Shown piece after piece: positions 50,891 through 58,408 of a DNA stretch of 60,093 bases; within the stretch, counting starts at the first letter, position 1; every line of letters starts with the position of its first letter. The stretch comes from Defluviimonas salinarum (lineage in GTDB: Bacteria; Pseudomonadota; Alphaproteobacteria; Rhodobacterales; Rhodobacteraceae), in the NCBI RefSeq assembly GCF_026013545.1, contig NZ_JAPDOG010000024.1, positions 1-60,093 of the forward strand, read 5' to 3'. The notes beneath the pieces were generated by a model. That model saw only the letters and a list, made by a program, of their open reading frames with translations, was not told where the DNA came from and did not search any database. A program made the position numbers and the translations under genes.

Positions 50891-52576
50891 TCAGACCTCA
50901 TCCGGGAAATGTTTCATCGTCAGGCGGATCGGGTTCGGGGCAGCCTGCCCGAGCCCGCAGATCGAGGCGTCGCCCATGACCTGGCAGAGGTCTTCCAAGA
51001 GGTCAGCGTCCCACTTGTCGGCCTGCATCAGCTTCACGGCCTTCTCGCAGCCGACCCGGCAGGGGGTGCACTGGCCGCAGCTCTCGCTCTCGAAGAAGCG
51101 CAGCATGTTGAGGGCGGCCGCCTTGGCCGAGTCCTTGTCCGACAGCACCACGACGGCGGCGGAGCCGATGAAGGTCCCGTGCGGCTGGAGCGTGTCGAAG
51201 TCCAAGGGGATATCGGCCATCGAGGCGGGAAGGAGGCCCGAGGACGGACCGCCCGGCTGGTAGGCCTTGAAGGCGTGCCCCTCAGCCATGCCGCCGCAGG
51301 CTTCGATGATGTCGGTGATCGTGGAGCCCGCCGGCAGGAGGTAGACGCCCGGCTTCGCGACGCGACCCGAGACCGAGTACGACCGCAGGCCCTTGCGACC
51401 GTTCTTCTCGGTCGAGTTCAGAACTTCCGGCCCCTCGCGGACGATCCGGGTGACCCAGTGCAGCGTCTCGACGTTGTGGACGAGCGTCGGCCGGTCGAAG
51501 ACGCCGACCGCGGCGACGTAGGGCGGGCGCTGGCGCGGGATACCGCGCTTGCCCTCAATCGATTCGATCATCGCGGATTCTTCGCCGCAGATATAGGCGC
51601 CCGCACCGCGGCGCAGCTCGACCTCGCCCTTGAGGATGATGCCCGCGTCCTCCAGCGCCGCGATCTCGCGGCGGAGGATTTCCAGAACCGCCGGATATTC
51701 GTCGCGCATGTAGATGAACGAGCGTTCCGCCTCGACCGCCCAGGCAGCGATCAGCATGCCTTCCAGCATCAGGTGCGGCGTGCGCTCGAGGTAGTAACGG
51801 TCCTTGAACGTGCCCGGCTCGCCCTCATCGCCGTTCACGGCGAGGTAGCGGATGCCGGGATTGGCGCGCACGAAGCCCCATTTGCGACCCGAGGGGAAGC
51901 CCGCGCCGCCAAGCCCGCGCAGCCCCGAGGCGAGCACGGTCTCCTGCACCTTCTCCCAGTTGCCGGACTTGCGAAGCTCGGCGAGTTTCTCGTAGCCGCC
52001 CGCCGCGCGGTAGGCGGCGAAGTCCTCGTAGGCGGGGATCTCGGCGTGGAAATGGCCGTCCTTCAGCGCCGCCTCGACCTTTTCGGGCGTGGCGTTGTCG
52101 ATATGCTTGTGGCCGATCTCGAGAACCGGCGCGGTGTCGCAGCGGCCCATGCAGGGCGCGCGCAGCACGCGGATCTTCTTCGGGTCCATGCCCTTTTCCA
52201 AGGCAGCGATGAGCTGCTCGGAGCCCGCCAGCTCGCAGGAAAGCGATTCACAGACCCGGATCGTCAGGTCGGGCGGCGGCGTCTCGCCCTCCTTCACGGG
52301 GTCGAAATGGGCGTAGAAGGTCGCGACCTCCCAGATCTCGGCCATGCCGGTGCCAAGCTCCTCGGCCAGCGCCCGGATATGCGGCGCCGAGAGGCAGCCG
52401 TACTTGTCCTGGATGAGATGCAGATACTCGATCAGGAGATCGCGCCGGCGCGGGCCCTCGCCCAGAAGCGCGCGGACCTCGGCCCAGGCCTGATCCTCGA
52501 GCTGCCGCCCCTTCGGCGTCTTGCGCCCCTTGCCGCGTCCCGATTTCCAGACACCGCCCTTGTCGTCCAAAGCCAT
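50891..52576 (-). CDS. fdsB: Formate dehydrogenase beta subunit, fused NuoE-NuoF type (NAD-reducing)
   Basis: The 561-residue flavoprotein takes electrons from fdsA and reduces NAD. The first part (about 20-170) is NuoE-like: the helical IQDKYGCLSAPHIRALA is followed by a thioredoxin-like [2Fe-2S] domain (RVCESLSCELAG, APCMGRCDTAP). The rest is NuoF-like, with the FMN/NAD loop RGLGGAGFPSGRKWGF (about 201-216), GDEGEPGTFKDRY, the ICGEESAMIESIEG motif and the C-terminal [4Fe-4S] site SCGQCTPCRVGCEKAVKLM. In some relatives NuoE and NuoF are separate genes. ATG 52576 has GGAAG upstream. It is first in the fds operon; no fdsC/fdsD-like small gene follows. Confidence 0.93.
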   Translation of the reverse strand: MALDDKGGVWKSGRGKGRKTPKGRQLEDQAWAEVRALLGEGPRRRDLLIEYLHLIQDKYGCLSAPHIRALAEELGTGMAEIWEVATFYAHFDPVKEGETPPPDLTIRVCESLSCELAGSEQLIAALEKGMDPKKIRVLRAPCMGRCDTAPVLEIGHKHIDNATPEKVEAALKDGHFHAEIPAYEDFAAYRAAGGYEKLAELRKSGNWEKVQETVLASGLRGLGGAGFPSGRKWGFVRANPGIRYLAVNGDEGEPGTFKDRYYLERTPHLMLEGMLIAAWAVEAERSFIYMRDEYPAVLEILRREIAALEDAGIILKGEVELRRGAGAYICGEESAMIESIEGKRGIPRQRPPYVAAVGVFDRPTLVHNVETLHWVTRIVREGPEVLNSTEKNGRKGLRSYSVSGRVAKPGVYLLPAGSTITDIIEACGGMAEGHAFKAYQPGGPSSGLLPASMADIPLDFDTLQPHGTFIGSAAVVVLSDKDSAKAAALNMLRFFESESCGQCTPCRVGCEKAVKLMQADKWDADLLEDLCQVMGDASICGLGQAAPNPIRLTMKHFPDEV

Positions 52577-52679
52577 AGCCGTCTTCCGTCCTTTGCCCGC
52601 CAGATTGGCCAGTCCACTGTCTTGAGCGCCGGTTTTCTCAGATCGACGCGACCGGATCAATTCCGCGATCCCGTCAACC

Positions 52680-52696
52680 GATAGGCATCTTCTATC
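52680..52696. promoter_or_regulatory. Inverted repeat in the fdsB/tusA-like divergent promoter region
   Basis: The repeat gatag-N7-ctatc lies about 104 bases upstream of fdsB. Its size and T-N11-A character resemble LysR-type operator sites, and fds operons elsewhere are controlled by LysR regulators (FdsR). No LysR gene is in the window, so this is a weak inference. Confidence 0.3.
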
Positions 52697-52783
52697 AAAA
52701 CGCTCAGATTCCAGTGAATATACTTCTCATGATCCACGCGAGGGTGATGGACAGGATGCGGCGTTTTGCATATCTCCGACGTC

Positions 52784-53011
52784 ATGGAGTGGGATCAGGA
52801 AATCGACGCGACCGGGCTTCTGTGCCCCCTGCCGGTCCTGAAGGCGCGCAAGCGGCTGATCGGCATGGCGCCCGGCACAGTGCTGCGGCTCATCGCGACC
52901 GACCCGGCCGCGGTGATCGACGTGCCGCATTTCTGCAATGAATCCGGCCATGTGCTGCTTGCCACCGACGAGCAGGATGGTGCCCAAGTTTACCTTATCC
53001 GCCGCCGTTAG
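52784..53011 (+). CDS. TusA-family sulfur carrier protein
   Basis: The 75-residue protein carries the single active Cys in ATGLLCPLPVLKARK (Cys about 13), the CPxP motif of TusA/YeeD-type sulfur carriers, followed by a small alpha/beta fold (VLRLIATDPAAVIDVPHFC). It can pass persulfide sulfur to tRNA thiolation, Moco or FDH maturation. Its position beside fds and fdhD, which inserts sulfur into the Mo/W site of formate dehydrogenase, suggests that role. No good Shine-Dalgarno is seen; an in-frame TTG at 52766 is another start. A convergent terminator follows. Confidence 0.82.
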   Translation: MEWDQEIDATGLLCPLPVLKARKRLIGMAPGTVLRLIATDPAAVIDVPHFCNESGHVLLATDEQDGAQVYLIRRR

Positions 53012-53021
53012 GCGCCGCGAT

Positions 53022-53057
53022 TTTTTGGCGAAGAATCGTGCAAATTTTCGCCAAAAA
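53022..53057. terminator. Bidirectional hairpin between tusA-like gene and moeA
   Basis: An 11-bp stem, tttttggcgaa (53022-53032) with ttcgccaaaaa (53047-53057), has a loop of 14 bases. The T/A-rich outer ends give a U-tract on either strand, so it is a good intrinsic terminator for both convergent genes. Confidence 0.75.
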
Positions 53058-53069
53058 TTTGTGTCCCGT

Positions 53070-54338
53070 TCAGAGCCCGAGCCCGGAGTAGGGCAGGAAC
53101 CGCACCGGATCTCCGGGCGCCACGTTCATCGCCTCGTCGGGCAGCTCGACGAGGCCGGTAGCCCAGGCGAGCCCGCTGATCCGGCCCGAGCCTTCCGAGG
53201 CGAAGACCTCGACCCGCCCGTCGGCGCCGATCCGGGCGCGCAGGTATTCCCGCCGCCCGGCCTTCTTCGACTTGGTGAATCCGGCCGGCAGCGTCACCGC
53301 CAAGGGCTCGGCCCAGCCCGCACCGGCCATCAGGCTGAGCGCGGGACGGGTGAAGACCGCGGCGCAGACGAAGGCCGCGACCGGGTTGCCCGGCAGTCCG
53401 AAGACTGGCACGCCGGACCAGAGCGCGAGCGCCAGGGGCCGCCCCGGCTTCATCGCGATCCGCCAGCTCGACAGCGTGCCCTTGGCGCGCAGAAGCGCCG
53501 AGACGTGGTCCTCGTCCCCGGCCGAGGCGCCGCCCGAGGTCAGGATCACGTCCGCCTCCGCCGCGCCGCGGACGAGCGCCGCCTCGATCAGGGCCGGGTC
53601 GTCGCGGACATGGCCGAGGTCGACCGGTACCACGCCCCAGGCGGCGGCGAGCGCCAGCAGCATCGGCCGGTTCGCGTCGTAGATCTGGTGCGGCAGGGCG
53701 GGTTCGGCGGGTTCACCCACGATCTCGTCGCCGGTCGAAAGCACACCGACCCGGAGCCGTCGCACGACCTCGACCTCGGCGATCCCGAGGGCCGCCAGCA
53801 GCGCGAGATCGGGTGCGCGGAGCCGGTGGCCTTTGGGCAGCGCCAACGCGCCCTCGGCCACGTCCTCGCCGGCCTTGCGGGTATTGGCGCGCGGCTTCAC
53901 CGGCCCGTCGAAGGCGACGATCCGGCCATCGGTCGCGCAATCCTCCTCCAGCACCACGGTATCGACGCCCTCGGGCAGGATCGCGCCGGTGAGAATGCGG
54001 ATCGCGTGGCCCGCCGGAACGGCGCCATCATAGGGCTGCCCGGCGGCGGCGCGACCCGCGGCGAGCGGCAGGCGCTGCACGCCGGCCCCGGTCGCTTCAT
54101 GCGCGAAGCCGTAGCCGTCGACCGCCGAATTGGGGCGCGGCGGATTCGAACGGCGGGCTACGGCATCCGCCGCCAGCACCCGGCCCGAGGCGGCGGCGCT
54201 GGCGACCCGCTCGGTCTGAGTGACCGGCGCGAGCGCGTCGCGGAGCCGGGCGAGCGCCTCGTCGACCGGCACCCATTCCACGCCCTGCGGCATGGCGAAA
54301 CAATCGTCGCGTAGGCGCGGCGGGATCAGCTCGCTCAC
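53070..54338 (-). CDS. moeA: Molybdopterin molybdotransferase
   Basis: MoeA inserts the metal (molybdate or tungstate) into adenylated molybdopterin. The 422-residue protein shows ARRSNPPRPNSAVDGYGFAH (substrate-binding, about 61-80; SAVDGYGFA), RILTGAILPEGVDTVVLEED (about 111-130), the MPT-binding LSTGDEIVGEP (about 199-209), TSGGASAGDEDHV (about 265-277) and GLPGNPVAAFV (about 315-325). The start overlaps the mobB stop by ATGA. This gives a Moco/Wco maturation run with mobB, mobA and fdhD. Confidence 0.93.
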   Translation of the reverse strand: MSELIPPRLRDDCFAMPQGVEWVPVDEALARLRDALAPVTQTERVASAAASGRVLAADAVARRSNPPRPNSAVDGYGFAHEATGAGVQRLPLAAGRAAAGQPYDGAVPAGHAIRILTGAILPEGVDTVVLEEDCATDGRIVAFDGPVKPRANTRKAGEDVAEGALALPKGHRLRAPDLALLAALGIAEVEVVRRLRVGVLSTGDEIVGEPAEPALPHQIYDANRPMLLALAAAWGVVPVDLGHVRDDPALIEAALVRGAAEADVILTSGGASAGDEDHVSALLRAKGTLSSWRIAMKPGRPLALALWSGVPVFGLPGNPVAAFVCAAVFTRPALSLMAGAGWAEPLAVTLPAGFTKSKKAGRREYLRARIGADGRVEVFASEGSGRISGLAWATGLVELPDEAMNVAPGDPVRFLPYSGLGL

Positions 54339-54829
54339 AGCCCGACCTCCTTCAGGATGAAATCGGCGATGGTGCCCACATCGTCGAGGTGAAAAACCGG
54401 CACCGACAGCCCCTCGGGCGCGGCATTCGACGCCACCGCCCGAACCGAGGCGTTCTCGCCCGCCAGAAGCGGCCGCCCGGTCTCGCGCCGGTGCGCCTCC
54501 ACCTTCGGATGCGGCTCGCGCTTGTAGCCTTCGATCAGCACCAGATCGACCGGGGAGAGCTTCGTCAGCAGTTCGGCCAGGGGCGGCTCCTTGGCCTCCC
54601 TGAGCTCGTGCATCAGCGCCCAGCGGACGGGCGAGGCGACCAGAACCTCGCGCGCACCGGCCTGACGGTGGCGATAGCTGTCGCGGCCCTCGTGGTCGAT
54701 CTCGGTGGCGTGGTGGGCGTGCTTGACGGTCGAGACCGAGAAACCCCGGCCGGTGATCTCGGTCACCAGCCGCTCCATCAGCGTGGTCTTGCCGGAGTTC
54801 TTCCAGCCGGTAACGCCGTAGACCCTCAT
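54335..54829 (-). CDS. mobB: Molybdopterin-guanine dinucleotide biosynthesis protein MobB
   Basis: The 164-residue P-loop GTPase has Walker A GWKNSGKTTLMERL (about 7-20) and the conserved HHATEIDHEGRDSYRHRQAGA segment (landmarks HATEIDHEG and YRHRQAGA, about 42-60). LVLIEGYKREPHPKVE (about 96-111) is the MobB C-terminal motif. It assists MobA in making the guanine dinucleotide form of the cofactor. ATGA overlaps with both mobA and moeA. Confidence 0.93.
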   Translation of the reverse strand: MRVYGVTGWKNSGKTTLMERLVTEITGRGFSVSTVKHAHHATEIDHEGRDSYRHRQAGAREVLVASPVRWALMHELREAKEPPLAELLTKLSPVDLVLIEGYKREPHPKVEAHRRETGRPLLAGENASVRAVASNAAPEGLSVPVFHLDDVGTIADFILKEVGL

Positions 54830-55437
54830 GCCGCCCCCACGATCCGCTCGGCCTCGCCGATATCCTCGGGCGTGTTGATGTTGAAGAAGGGATCGAACGG
54901 GTCGGAGGAAAATTCCGCGATGCCGGCCCCGTGGCGCTCGGTCCAGAGGACGATCTTCCTCAGGCCGCCTTCGAGCGCCTCGCGCAGGTCGTCGCGCAAG
55001 GCCACGGCCCAGAGCCCGAAGGTCGGGTGCTGCCAGAGCTTGCCGCCCGCGTCGGGGCTGGCGGCGAGCGCGAGGCCGGAAGGTCCGGCGGCGGCCTTAA
55101 GCCGCGCCACCAGGTCTGCGGGAAAGAACGGCGTGTCGGCGGCGACAGTGACAATGGAATCGGCACCGAGCCCCGCCGCCCAGTCGAGCCCGGCGAGGAC
55201 GCCGGCGAGGGGGCCTGGATAGTCGGGCAGGCCGTCGGCCAGGACCGGCAGCCCGAACTCGGCGAACCGCGCCGGATCGCCGTTGGCGTTGATCGCGAGC
55301 GGGCCGCACTGGGGGACGAGCCGCGCGACCACATGGTCGAGAAGCCGCTTGCCCGCGACCACCTTCAGCCCCTTGTCGCCCCCGCCCATCCGCGTCGCGA
55401 GCCCGCCGGCAAGGATGACGCCCGGCACGCTACTCAT
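54826..55437 (-). CDS. mobA: Molybdenum cofactor guanylyltransferase
   Basis: MobA attaches GMP to molybdopterin, giving the bis-MGD cofactor that formate dehydrogenase needs. The 203-residue protein starts VILAGGLATRMGGGDKGLKVV (nucleotide-binding signature, about 7-27; landmarks LAGGLATRMGGGDKG). ADGLPDYPGPLAGVLAGL (about 67-84) and AADTPFFPADLV (about 99-110) hold the metal-binding Asp, and NINTPEDIGEAERIV ends it. ATG 55437 was chosen from the family N-terminus. It overlaps the fdhD stop by 8 bases. Confidence 0.94.
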   Translation of the reverse strand: MSSVPGVILAGGLATRMGGGDKGLKVVAGKRLLDHVVARLVPQCGPLAINANGDPARFAEFGLPVLADGLPDYPGPLAGVLAGLDWAAGLGADSIVTVAADTPFFPADLVARLKAAAGPSGLALAASPDAGGKLWQHPTFGLWAVALRDDLREALEGGLRKIVLWTERHGAGIAEFSSDPFDPFFNINTPEDIGEAERIVGAA

Positions 55438-56302
55438 CACCGGCCCCCTTCCTGCGGTGCTTGGCACCCTCCTCCGGCACCGTCGCCGGGTCGACGTCCC
55501 GCACCAGCCGCTCCTCGCCCGCAAGGCAGACGAACCTATGCCCCCGCATCCGGCCAATGAGCGTCAGCCCGACCTGACGCGCGATCTCCACCCCCCAGGC
55601 GGTGAAGCCCGAGCGCGAGGCGAGGACGGGGATGCCCATCTGCGCGGTCTTGATCACCATTTCAGAGGTCAGCCGCCCGGTCGTGTAGAGGATCTTGTCG
55701 CCCGCCTCGACGCCATGCCGAAAGAGGAACCCCGCGATCTTGTCGACCGCGTTGTGGCGGCCGACATCCTCCATGTAGACCAGCGGCCGGTCGCGCTCGC
55801 AGAGCACCGTGCCGTGGATCGCGCCCGCCTCCAGATAGAGCGAGGGCGTGGTGTTGATCGCCTTGGCGAGCGCGTAGAGCCAGCTTGTCCGGACCTCGGC
55901 CGCGGGCAGCACGAGCCCGTCGAGCCCCTCCATCATGTCGCCGAAGACCGTCCCCACGGCGCAGCCGGAGGTCCGGGTCTTCTTCTTCACCTTCTCCTCG
56001 TAGGAGGTCGCGCGTTCGGTGCGGACGACGACGGTCTCGATCTCGTCGTCATAGTCGACACCCGTCACCACATCGTCCGGTTTCAGCATCCCCTGGTTGC
56101 GCAGGAAACCGAGCGCCAGATAGTCGGGGTAATCCCCGATCGTCATCGCGGTGACGATTTCCTGGCTGTTGAGGAAGATCGTCAGGGGGCGCTCCTCGAC
56201 CACCGCGATCTCGGTCACCGCACCGGTCTGGTCGGTGCCGGTGACGCGGCGGGTCAGCCGCGGGTCGGCGGGGTCGGGCAGGATCGGCAGGCGCGGGGTC
56301 AT
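55430..56302 (-). CDS. fdhD: Formate dehydrogenase accessory sulfurtransferase FdhD/FdsC
   Basis: This protein transfers sulfur to the Mo/W-bis-MGD cofactor of formate dehydrogenase before insertion. The 290-residue protein has the family landmarks VVEERPLTIFLN (about 29-40), TIGDYPDYLALGFLRNQG (about 48-65) and YMEDVGRHNAVDKIAGF (about 175-191), plus TTGRLTSEMVIKTAQMG (about 206-222). The mobile-loop position reads TSGCAVGTVFG (about 110-120), with only one Cys, whereas E. coli FdhD has a CxxC there. ATG 56302 was chosen because conserved sequence begins soon after; 56329 is an alternative. It overlaps mobA. Confidence 0.9.
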   Translation of the reverse strand: MTPRLPILPDPADPRLTRRVTGTDQTGAVTEIAVVEERPLTIFLNSQEIVTAMTIGDYPDYLALGFLRNQGMLKPDDVVTGVDYDDEIETVVVRTERATSYEEKVKKKTRTSGCAVGTVFGDMMEGLDGLVLPAAEVRTSWLYALAKAINTTPSLYLEAGAIHGTVLCERDRPLVYMEDVGRHNAVDKIAGFLFRHGVEAGDKILYTTGRLTSEMVIKTAQMGIPVLASRSGFTAWGVEIARQVGLTLIGRMRGHRFVCLAGEERLVRDVDPATVPEEGAKHRRKGAGDE

Positions 56303-56369
56303 GGGAGAGCTTTCCGTTTGGCGCGGCATCTTGTATTCCGGCGGGAGCGGATTCAAGGGGATCGGGGCC

Positions 56370-56876
56370 ATGCTTGGCTATGTCATCGCAGAAGGCAGGG
56401 GCGCGGCGGACCGCGTGCTGGCCGAGGTGGCGCGGCAGCTTCACGACGAGGGCTGGCCGCTCGCGGGTGCGGTGCAGGTCAATTCCGAGCGCGGCGAGAT
56501 GCATCCCTGCGACATGGACCTGCATGTGCTCGCCGCCGACCGGATCGTGCGGATATCCCAGAATCTCGGGGCGCTCGCTAAGGGCTGCCGGCTCGATCCC
56601 TCGGGGCTCGAACAGGCGGTGGGCATCGTCGAGGCGGCCCTCGATGCGACGCCGCGCCCGCGGCTTCTCATCGTCAACAAGTTCGGCAAGCAGGAGATCG
56701 ACGGCCGCGGCTTCCGGCCCGTCATCGGTCGCGCGCTGGCGTCGGGCGTGCCGGTGCTGACGGCGGTGAACGCCGCCAACCTGCCCGGGTTCGAGGCCTT
56801 CGCCCATGAGTTCGCCGAACCGATTCCGCTCGATTTCTCGGCGATCCTCGGCTGGTGTCGGAACGCGTCGACCTGA
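56370..56876 (+). CDS. DUF2478 protein (molybdenum/tungsten-associated, putative NTPase-like)
   Basis: The 168-residue cytosolic protein has the DUF2478 features MLGYVIAEGRGAADRVLAEVAR (landmarks GYVIAEG, about 3-9), the CDMDLHVLAA segment (about 49-58), PRLLIVNKFGKQEIDGRGFRP (landmarks LLIVNKFGKQE, about 93-103) and VLTAVNAANLPGFEAFA (about 128-144). The family is regularly found next to molybdate or tungstate transport genes but has no proven activity. It begins 67 bases from divergent fdhD and is followed by the tup operon, in line with a role in metal or cofactor handling. Confidence 0.8.
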   Translation: MLGYVIAEGRGAADRVLAEVARQLHDEGWPLAGAVQVNSERGEMHPCDMDLHVLAADRIVRISQNLGALAKGCRLDPSGLEQAVGIVEAALDATPRPRLLIVNKFGKQEIDGRGFRPVIGRALASGVPVLTAVNAANLPGFEAFAHEFAEPIPLDFSAILGWCRNAST

Positions 56877-56910
56877 CGTCGCTTTGCACATGGTGAACAT
56901 TTTTTCCCCG

Positions 56911-56945
56911 CGCAAGTACAGATTGACCGTTTTCAACGGCTTGCG
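56911..56945 (+). promoter_or_regulatory. Structured leader candidate upstream of tupB
   Basis: In the 117-base gap before tupB, outer arms cgcaag (56911-56916) and cttgcg (56940-56945) enclose an inner stem ccgtt-ttc-aacgg (56927-56939). On the 5' side about 10 bases (tacagattga) bulge. A T-run (ttttttcccc) lies just upstream at about 56900. It could be an RNA regulatory element for the transporter or an operator. It does not match the Moco riboswitch that I know. Confidence 0.35.
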
Positions 56946-56993
56946 GGCCACTTAAGCAGGGCATCCAGAGACGGCGACAGGGAGCCGGGCGCG

Positions 56994-57698
56994 ATGAACG
57001 ACATCTTCGAGGGTCTGACCCAGGCGGCACGCCTCGTCGTGACGCTCGACGCCGATCTCGCCGAGATCACCCTGCGCTCGCTCCAGGTCACCGTCACCGC
57101 GACGCTGATCGCCTCGGCGATCGGCCTGCCCTTGGGCGCCTGGATCGCGGTCAACCGGTTCCGCCTCCGGCGCATCGTCATCGTGGTCCTGAACGCGTTG
57201 ATGGGCCTGCCGCCGGTCGTCGTCGGCCTCGTCGTCTACGTCATCCTCTCGCGGTCCGGCCCCTTGGGCGTTCTCGGCCTCCTCTTCACGCCCACCGCGA
57301 TGATCATCGCCCAGGTGATCATCATCACCCCGATCATCGCCTCGATCTCGCACCAGGCGATCCGCGAGCTCTGGGCCGATTACCACGACCTCCTGATCTC
57401 GCTCCACGCCACGCGCCGCCAGCGCATCGCCACGCTCCTCTGGGACGGGCGGCGGGCGCTGATGACGGCCTCGCTCGCGGGCTTCGGCCGCGCGATCGGC
57501 GAGGTTGGCGCGATCATGATCGTCGGCGGCAACATCGACCATGCGACGCGGGTCCTGACCACCGCGATCGCGCTCGAAACCGGCAAGGGCGATTTCGGCC
57601 TTGCCCTCGCCCTCGGCTTCGTGCTGATCGCGCTCGCCATCGCGGTGAACCTCGCGCTGCATGTGCTCTCGGGCACCGAAAGGGGCAGCCGATGGTAA
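56994..57698 (+). CDS. tupB: Tungstate ABC transporter, permease
   Basis: A 234-residue inner-membrane permease with about five helices (for example LQVTVTATLIASAIGLPLG, about 30-48, and FVLIALAIAVNLALHVLSG at the end). The TupB-type cytosolic loop is GRAIGEVGAIMIVGGNIDH (about 164-182), with the EAA-like GEVGAIM for ATPase contact. LMGLPPVVVGLVVYVILSRSGPLG holds the family Gly/Pro motif. The overall match to TupB (tungstate-specific) rather than ModB is supported by the adjacent TupA. Its stop overlaps tupC by 7 bases. Confidence 0.9.
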   Translation: MNDIFEGLTQAARLVVTLDADLAEITLRSLQVTVTATLIASAIGLPLGAWIAVNRFRLRRIVIVVLNALMGLPPVVVGLVVYVILSRSGPLGVLGLLFTPTAMIIAQVIIITPIIASISHQAIRELWADYHDLLISLHATRRQRIATLLWDGRRALMTASLAGFGRAIGEVGAIMIVGGNIDHATRVLTTAIALETGKGDFGLALALGFVLIALAIAVNLALHVLSGTERGSRW

Positions 57699-58408
57699 GC
57701 CCGATCCTGCCGCTCACGCTCGAAAACGTGGAACTGCGCCGTCAGGGCAAGCGCGTCCTCGGGCCGGTCAGCTACACGCTCGACGGCGAGGGGATCACCA
57801 TCGTCATGGGGCCGAACGGGGCGGGCAAGACATCGTTCCTGCGCTGCATGCACGGGCTCGAACGCCTCAGCCGGGGCCGGATGCAATGGCAGGGCGACGA
57901 GGACAGGATCCGCGCCCGACAGGCCTTCGTCTTCCAGACCCCGATCCTGATGCGGCGGAGCGTCCTCGACTGCATCGCCTATCCGCTGATCCTCGACGGC
58001 CTCTCGCGGCGCGAGGCGCGCAAGGCGGCCGAGCGGGAGGCGGAGATCGTAGGCCTGAAGGTGACGCTCAATGCCCCCGCGAACGTGCTCTCGGGCGGCG
58101 AGCGTCAGAAGCTGGCGCTCGCCCGAGCGCTGATCCGCGCGCCCGAGGTGCTGTTCCTCGACGAACCCTGCGCCAACCTCGACCTGCATTCGACCGCCGA
58201 GATCGAGCGCGTCCTGGCCGGCGCTCGCGACAGGGGCACCCGCATCGTCATGTCGACCCACAATGTCGGCCAGGCCCGCCGCCTCGCCGACGACATCCTC
58301 TTCCTCTCCGATGGCCGCCTGATCGAGACCGGCTCCCGGGACGTGTTCTTTGCTGGGCCGGGAACGCCGGAAGCCAGGGCCCATATCAACGGAGATCTGT
58401 TGCCATGA
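57692..58408 (+). CDS. tupC: Tungstate ABC transporter, ATP-binding protein
   Basis: A 238-residue ATPase. Walker A is GPNGAGKTSFLR (about 39-50), Q-loop VFQTPILMRRS (about 79-89), signature LSGGERQKLALA (about 132-143), Walker B VLFLDEPCANLDLHS (about 153-167) and H-loop STHNVGQARRL (about 187-197). The absence of a ModC C-terminal MOP domain fits a TupC/PstB-like ATPase. It overlaps tupB and tupA by a few bases. Confidence 0.92.
   Translation: MVSPILPLTLENVELRRQGKRVLGPVSYTLDGEGITIVMGPNGAGKTSFLRCMHGLERLSRGRMQWQGDEDRIRARQAFVFQTPILMRRSVLDCIAYPLILDGLSRREARKAAEREAEIVGLKVTLNAPANVLSGGERQKLALARALIRAPEVLFLDEPCANLDLHSTAEIERVLAGARDRGTRIVMSTHNVGQARRLADDILFLSDGRLIETGSRDVFFAGPGTPEARAHINGDLLP

Noticed and set aside
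48364-50979. Plus-strand open frame of about 870 codons opposite fdsA
   Set aside because: fdsA carries all cluster and active-site motifs. The opposite frame has none.
56877-56993. Moco (molybdenum cofactor) riboswitch before tupB
   Set aside because: The region is too short and lacks the multi-stem conserved core that I know for the Moco motif. Only a simple two-level hairpin is present, so it is listed as an unassigned structure.
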